From the NCBI GenBank assembly GCA_020630065.1, contig JAHDCC010000001.1:237566-301565 (forward strand): a stretch of DNA of 64,000 nucleotides. Direction: 5' to 3'. Position numbers and translations under genes: made by a program. Source of the DNA: Acidimicrobiales bacterium. Its GTDB lineage: Bacteria; Actinomycetota; Acidimicrobiia; Acidimicrobiales; SZUA-35. The notes beneath the pieces were generated by a model. That model worked only from the letters and a program-made list of their open reading frames with translations. It searched no databases and was not told the DNA's origin. Shown here piece after piece: positions 61,669 to 64,000 of the stretch (the first letter of the stretch is position 1; every line of letters begins with the position of its first letter).

Positions 61669-62772
61669 ATGCTTGACCAGGCAGCTCAAGAAGACTTCGA
61701 CTCAGAACCGTTCGCCTCGTCATCGGTTGTGGTCGGGCACGGCTCAAGTAAGGAAAACGGTCTGGAGCTTGCTCACTTTGTGACACAGCGCCGCTATTTC
61801 GTCGACACTTTTGATGCGTCAGCAGATGACGCCGACGAACGAATTCAAGACTGGGTTGACAACTCGCTCGACGAACCCAAGATGTTTTTTCTTGTAGTGT
61901 CCCAAAAAGACGTTGACGAGGGAAATAGGCCGTGGGTGCAATCCAAAGTTCTTGATCAGGCACGCAAGTTGCTTTCTGCCTTTGGTAAAGGCCGAGTAAT
62001 TCTTGTGGTTGAAGCCGGAATTATTGACTTCGACTACAACTCAGGGCTCGACGATATTCTTTTCCCTCCAGGGAAACTCTCTTCGACATATCGAAGCGTG
62101 GCCGCATTTTTGGTGCGTGAGTTTGGTTCTGAAGGTAACGCCGGACCTGGAAGCGGGAAACCAACAAGTAAGAAACGGTCCGAGCGCGAGCCGTTAGAAA
62201 CCGACGTCAAAATGGCTATTGCCTTGCTGGCGTTGGCTGCAATATTCGGCGGGATCTATATGATTCGGCTCTTCACCGGTAACTCGTCAGACGAAGCGAT
62301 CCCCGAAGTCGGCGGTGTCGAGTTAAGTTTGCCGTCGTCCCAACCTGAGTTGGCCGGACCAGAGCAGACACAGCCGCCAACAACCGTTCTCACCCCTCCT
62401 GCCCAAGTCACTGCGTTGCCAGCCACCTGCCGCATTAGTCTAGTGAGATCAACCACCCTTCCAGGAATCGTTTACTGCGATGACGGGGGAGCGCTGAGAG
62501 TTACCGGCTATAGCGGGCCTTGGCACAACTCTGTTGCCCGCATCGGACTTGAAACCCAAGTAACCGGATCGTTCGTGTACGAGCAGAACGGCAACACGGT
62601 TTCGGTTGGCCCAGGCGTCTCCAATTTGGATCCTAGTAGTTCACGATTCGGGGTTCAGGAAATGGTCTTCCGGTTCGAAGCCGACGGGAAACGTGTCCAA
62701 TTCGAGCAGTTCCCAGAAGATGGTCAACGCGTCGTGACATTCACCTTTGACGCTTCGCTACAGCGGCCATAG
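61669..62772 (+). CDS. Membrane protein with N-terminal TIR-like (PF10137-like) domain
   Basis: 367 residues. Residues ~19-155 resemble the TIR-like nucleotide-binding domain of CAP12/PCTIR proteins by eye: VVVGHGSSKENG, then MFFLVVSQKDVDEGNRPWVQSKVLDQARKLLSAFGKGRVILVV, and a late SGLDDILFPP segment. The family catalytic Glu (in NVxFELG) aligns with Gln97, so NAD hydrolysis is doubtful. A basic linker, a transmembrane helix (~181-200) and a ~165-residue extracellular domain with two Cys follow. The combination places the TIR-like part inside the cell. Function unknown; confidence in the TIR-like call is moderate. Confidence 0.6.
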   Translation: MLDQAAQEDFDSEPFASSSVVVGHGSSKENGLELAHFVTQRRYFVDTFDASADDADERIQDWVDNSLDEPKMFFLVVSQKDVDEGNRPWVQSKVLDQARKLLSAFGKGRVILVVEAGIIDFDYNSGLDDILFPPGKLSSTYRSVAAFLVREFGSEGNAGPGSGKPTSKKRSEREPLETDVKMAIALLALAAIFGGIYMIRLFTGNSSDEAIPEVGGVELSLPSSQPELAGPEQTQPPTTVLTPPAQVTALPATCRISLVRSTTLPGIVYCDDGGALRVTGYSGPWHNSVARIGLETQVTGSFVYEQNGNTVSVGPGVSNLDPSSSRFGVQEMVFRFEADGKRVQFEQFPEDGQRVVTFTFDASLQRP

Positions 62773-62794
62773 CCACTGGACACTGTTTGTGGGT

Positions 62795-63412
62795 TCAGAT
62801 CGAAGTCAACAGGTTTTTGAGCAGATCGTCGTATTTTTCAAACGCTAAAAATTGTGGAAACTCTGATTGAACGGTTTCAGGTGAACGAAATAAGAACCCG
62901 GCATCGGCTTGTTTGATCATTGAAATGTCGTTGTATGAATCGCCAGCGGCTACAACCCGGTAGTTCAGACTCTGAAAAGCGGATACAGCTTTGAGTTTAG
63001 GGTCTTCGATTCGTGCTCTGTAAGCCACGATCCGATCATCTTCAACCCGAAGACGGTGACAGAGAATCGTTGGATATCCGAGCTGAGCCATCAGAGGAGA
63101 CGCAAACTGTTCGAACGTATCGGACAATAAAATGACTTGAACGTGTTGGCGTAGCTCGTCCAGAAACTCTCGAGCGCCTTCCAACGGTGACAGGCCACCA
63201 ATAACGGTTTGGATATCGGTTAAGGTAATTCCGTTTTTCTCTAGCACAGCGAGCCGCTCTGCCATCAGTTTCGAGTAGTCAGGTTCGTCTTTTGTGGTCC
63301 GTCGCAGTTCGGCGATACCTGTCTTTTCGGCAACGGCGATCCAGATTTCGGGAGTCAAGACGCCCTCGACGTCAAGCGTAACGAGGCTTTGTTTCTGATC
63401 AAGAGAAGTCAC
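62795..63412 (-). CDS. thrH: HAD phosphatase of the ThrH type
   Basis: 205-residue HAD-superfamily enzyme close to ThrH, which is a phosphoserine phosphatase with homoserine phosphotransferase activity. Motif I is LDVEGVL (Asp14, Glu16), motif II lies in VILLSDTFEQFASPLM, and motif IV is AAGDSYNDISMI. The IWIAVAEKTGIAELRRTTKDEPDY segment is characteristic. GTG start with TAGATT 6 nt upstream. Confidence 0.88.
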   Translation of the reverse strand: MTSLDQKQSLVTLDVEGVLTPEIWIAVAEKTGIAELRRTTKDEPDYSKLMAERLAVLEKNGITLTDIQTVIGGLSPLEGAREFLDELRQHVQVILLSDTFEQFASPLMAQLGYPTILCHRLRVEDDRIVAYRARIEDPKLKAVSAFQSLNYRVVAAGDSYNDISMIKQADAGFLFRSPETVQSEFPQFLAFEKYDDLLKNLLTSI

Positions 63413-63418
63413 ACTTCA

Positions 63419-63424
63419 AATCTA
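63419..63424 (-). promoter_or_regulatory. Leaderless -10 element before thrH
   Basis: TAGATT on the minus strand lies 6 nt before the GTG start at 63412. Confidence 0.45.
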
Positions 63425-63511
63425 CCTCAAAGAAGTTCAGGTACTGGCGTTGATCTGTCACGCCGCAAGTGACCTTGCAGATTTTGGGCACATTGTCACG
63501 GAGAACAAAGC

Positions 63512-63517
63512 TAGGAT
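63512..63517 (+). promoter_or_regulatory. Leaderless -10 element before the 3'-end partial gene
   Basis: TAGGAT lies 7 nt before ATG 63525. It forms a divergent pair with the thrH element at 63419. Confidence 0.5.
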
Positions 63518-63524
63518 CATCTTT

Positions 63525-64000
63525 ATGAGCCGACCAAAAGAACATGGCGGAGGTGAAGCGGGTCCTCCGATTGCTGGAGATCCGAGTTCGTTTCCGTCCG
63601 ACGCTGAACTTGCCCGAACGCTGTTGGACCAAGCATCTCGTGCTTCTCTTGCAACATTAACCGAAGATGGTTACCCCTACGCAAGTGTAATTTCGTACGC
63701 CGCTGACGGGTCGGGTAACCCAGTGTTACTGGTTTCAGAGATGGCTGAACACACCGTCAATGCGAAGCTACATAGCAAATCAAGCCTGTTGGTTACCTTG
63801 GGTACTGGGCAGGATCAAGACCCGTTAAGCACATCAAGATTGACTGTTGTGGGCCAACTCGAGCAGCTGGATGAGCCAGGCGACTTGCGTGAAATCTATT
63901 TGGAAGCTCACCCATACGCCTCATATTACGCAGACTTTACCGACTTCGGATTCTGGAGACTGAACGTCGAACGGTGCCGATTCATTGGAGGTTTCGGACA
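63525..64000 (+). CDS. PNPOx-like/HugZ-type protein, truncated by the window end
   Basis: The first 158 codons run off the end of the window. The protein has the split-barrel flavin/heme-binding pattern: SRASLATLTEDGYPYASVISYAADGSGNPVLLVSEMAEHTVN, the SRLTVVGQLEQL strand and HPYASYYADFTDFGFWRLNVERCRFIGGFG, which matches the HugZ-type segment before the C-terminal DUF2470-like region. Members bind heme or flavin and some degrade heme. Assigned by translating the sequence; the C-terminus is not in view. Confidence 0.8.
   Translation, partial: MSRPKEHGGGEAGPPIAGDPSSFPSDAELARTLLDQASRASLATLTEDGYPYASVISYAADGSGNPVLLVSEMAEHTVNAKLHSKSSLLVTLGTGQDQDPLSTSRLTVVGQLEQLDEPGDLREIYLEAHPYASYYADFTDFGFWRLNVERCRFIGGFG

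Overview
The window reads as a compact chromosomal segment of a free-living actinobacterium. A complete Pup-proteasome block (Mpa/ARC, Dop, Pup, PrcB, PrcA, PafA, PafB, PafC), a GarA-type FHA protein next to gcvH, HelY behind TatA/TatC and an Rv1830-like MerR regulator all point to Actinomycetota. The roughly balanced base composition, short intergenic gaps and lineage-restricted proteins suggest Acidimicrobiia, perhaps a planktonic member; that class assignment is an inference. There are no rRNA or tRNA genes, insertion sequences, CRISPR arrays or prophage. No gene-free stretch exceeds 300 bases; the longest (13211-13492, in front of the DUF2079 gene) holds no convincing feature.

Layout. 97-2318: chorismate mutase, prephenate dehydrogenase, cytidylate kinase. 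2328-6799 (minus): a four-gene run of FAD oxidoreductase, DUF1365 protein, cyclopropane-fatty-acid-synthase-like methyltransferase and IspH. 6906-12149: DUF512 radical SAM protein, Der GTPase, PP2C phosphatase, EamA transporter, small zinc-ribbon membrane protein. 12158-14986: Tas-like reductase and a DUF2079 membrane protein. 15025-20716: CDP-alcohol phosphotransferase, GcvH, GarA-like FHA protein, bifunctional nuclease, a secreted propeller/Fn3-like protein with a lipoprotein, and the MerR regulator; this resembles the mycobacterial Rv1822-Rv1830 neighbourhood with an insertion. 20721-24453: a GAF-GGDEF diguanylate cyclase and oligopeptidase B. 24629-41397: the Pup-proteasome block, then two signal peptidases, a secreted RNase with a degenerate GDPD-like partner, TatA/TatC, HelY and a stand-alone DAGK C-terminal-like protein; apart from the inserted genes this matches the order mpa-dop-pup-prcBA-pafABC-tatAC-helY of Mycobacterium. 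41451-49295: a double ThyX-like protein, two small lineage-type proteins, a GNAT enzyme, a double ferredoxin-like-fold protein beside an ECF sigma factor, an LLM flavoprotein, a frameshifted SDR and a PhzF protein. 49407-56003: an OB-fold/RGG/Pro-Glu-rich protein, a tyrosine recombinase, SelO and a PASTA kinase. 56012-59990 (minus): CDP-alcohol phosphotransferase, VTT protein, AAA ATPase, PrsW protease. 60065-64000: small exported proteins, a membrane-anchored TIR-like protein, ThrH and the start of a PNPOx-like/HugZ-type gene.

How it works together. The strongest regulatory signal is a repeated start arrangement: a TAnnnT element 6-8 nt before an ATG or GTG, with no Shine-Dalgarno sequence, at about 18 genes. 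It implies widespread leaderless transcription and moves several start codons. The proteasome genes, PafBC regulators, GarA-like protein and PASTA kinase form a conserved actinobacterial protein-turnover and signalling set. The most unusual items are the TIR-like membrane protein that lacks the expected catalytic glutamate, the two-halved ThyX-like protein whose halves keep complementary parts of the signature motif, the second signal peptidase with a ~340-residue acidic cytoplasmic extension, and the secreted RNase translationally coupled to a degenerate GDPD-like protein.
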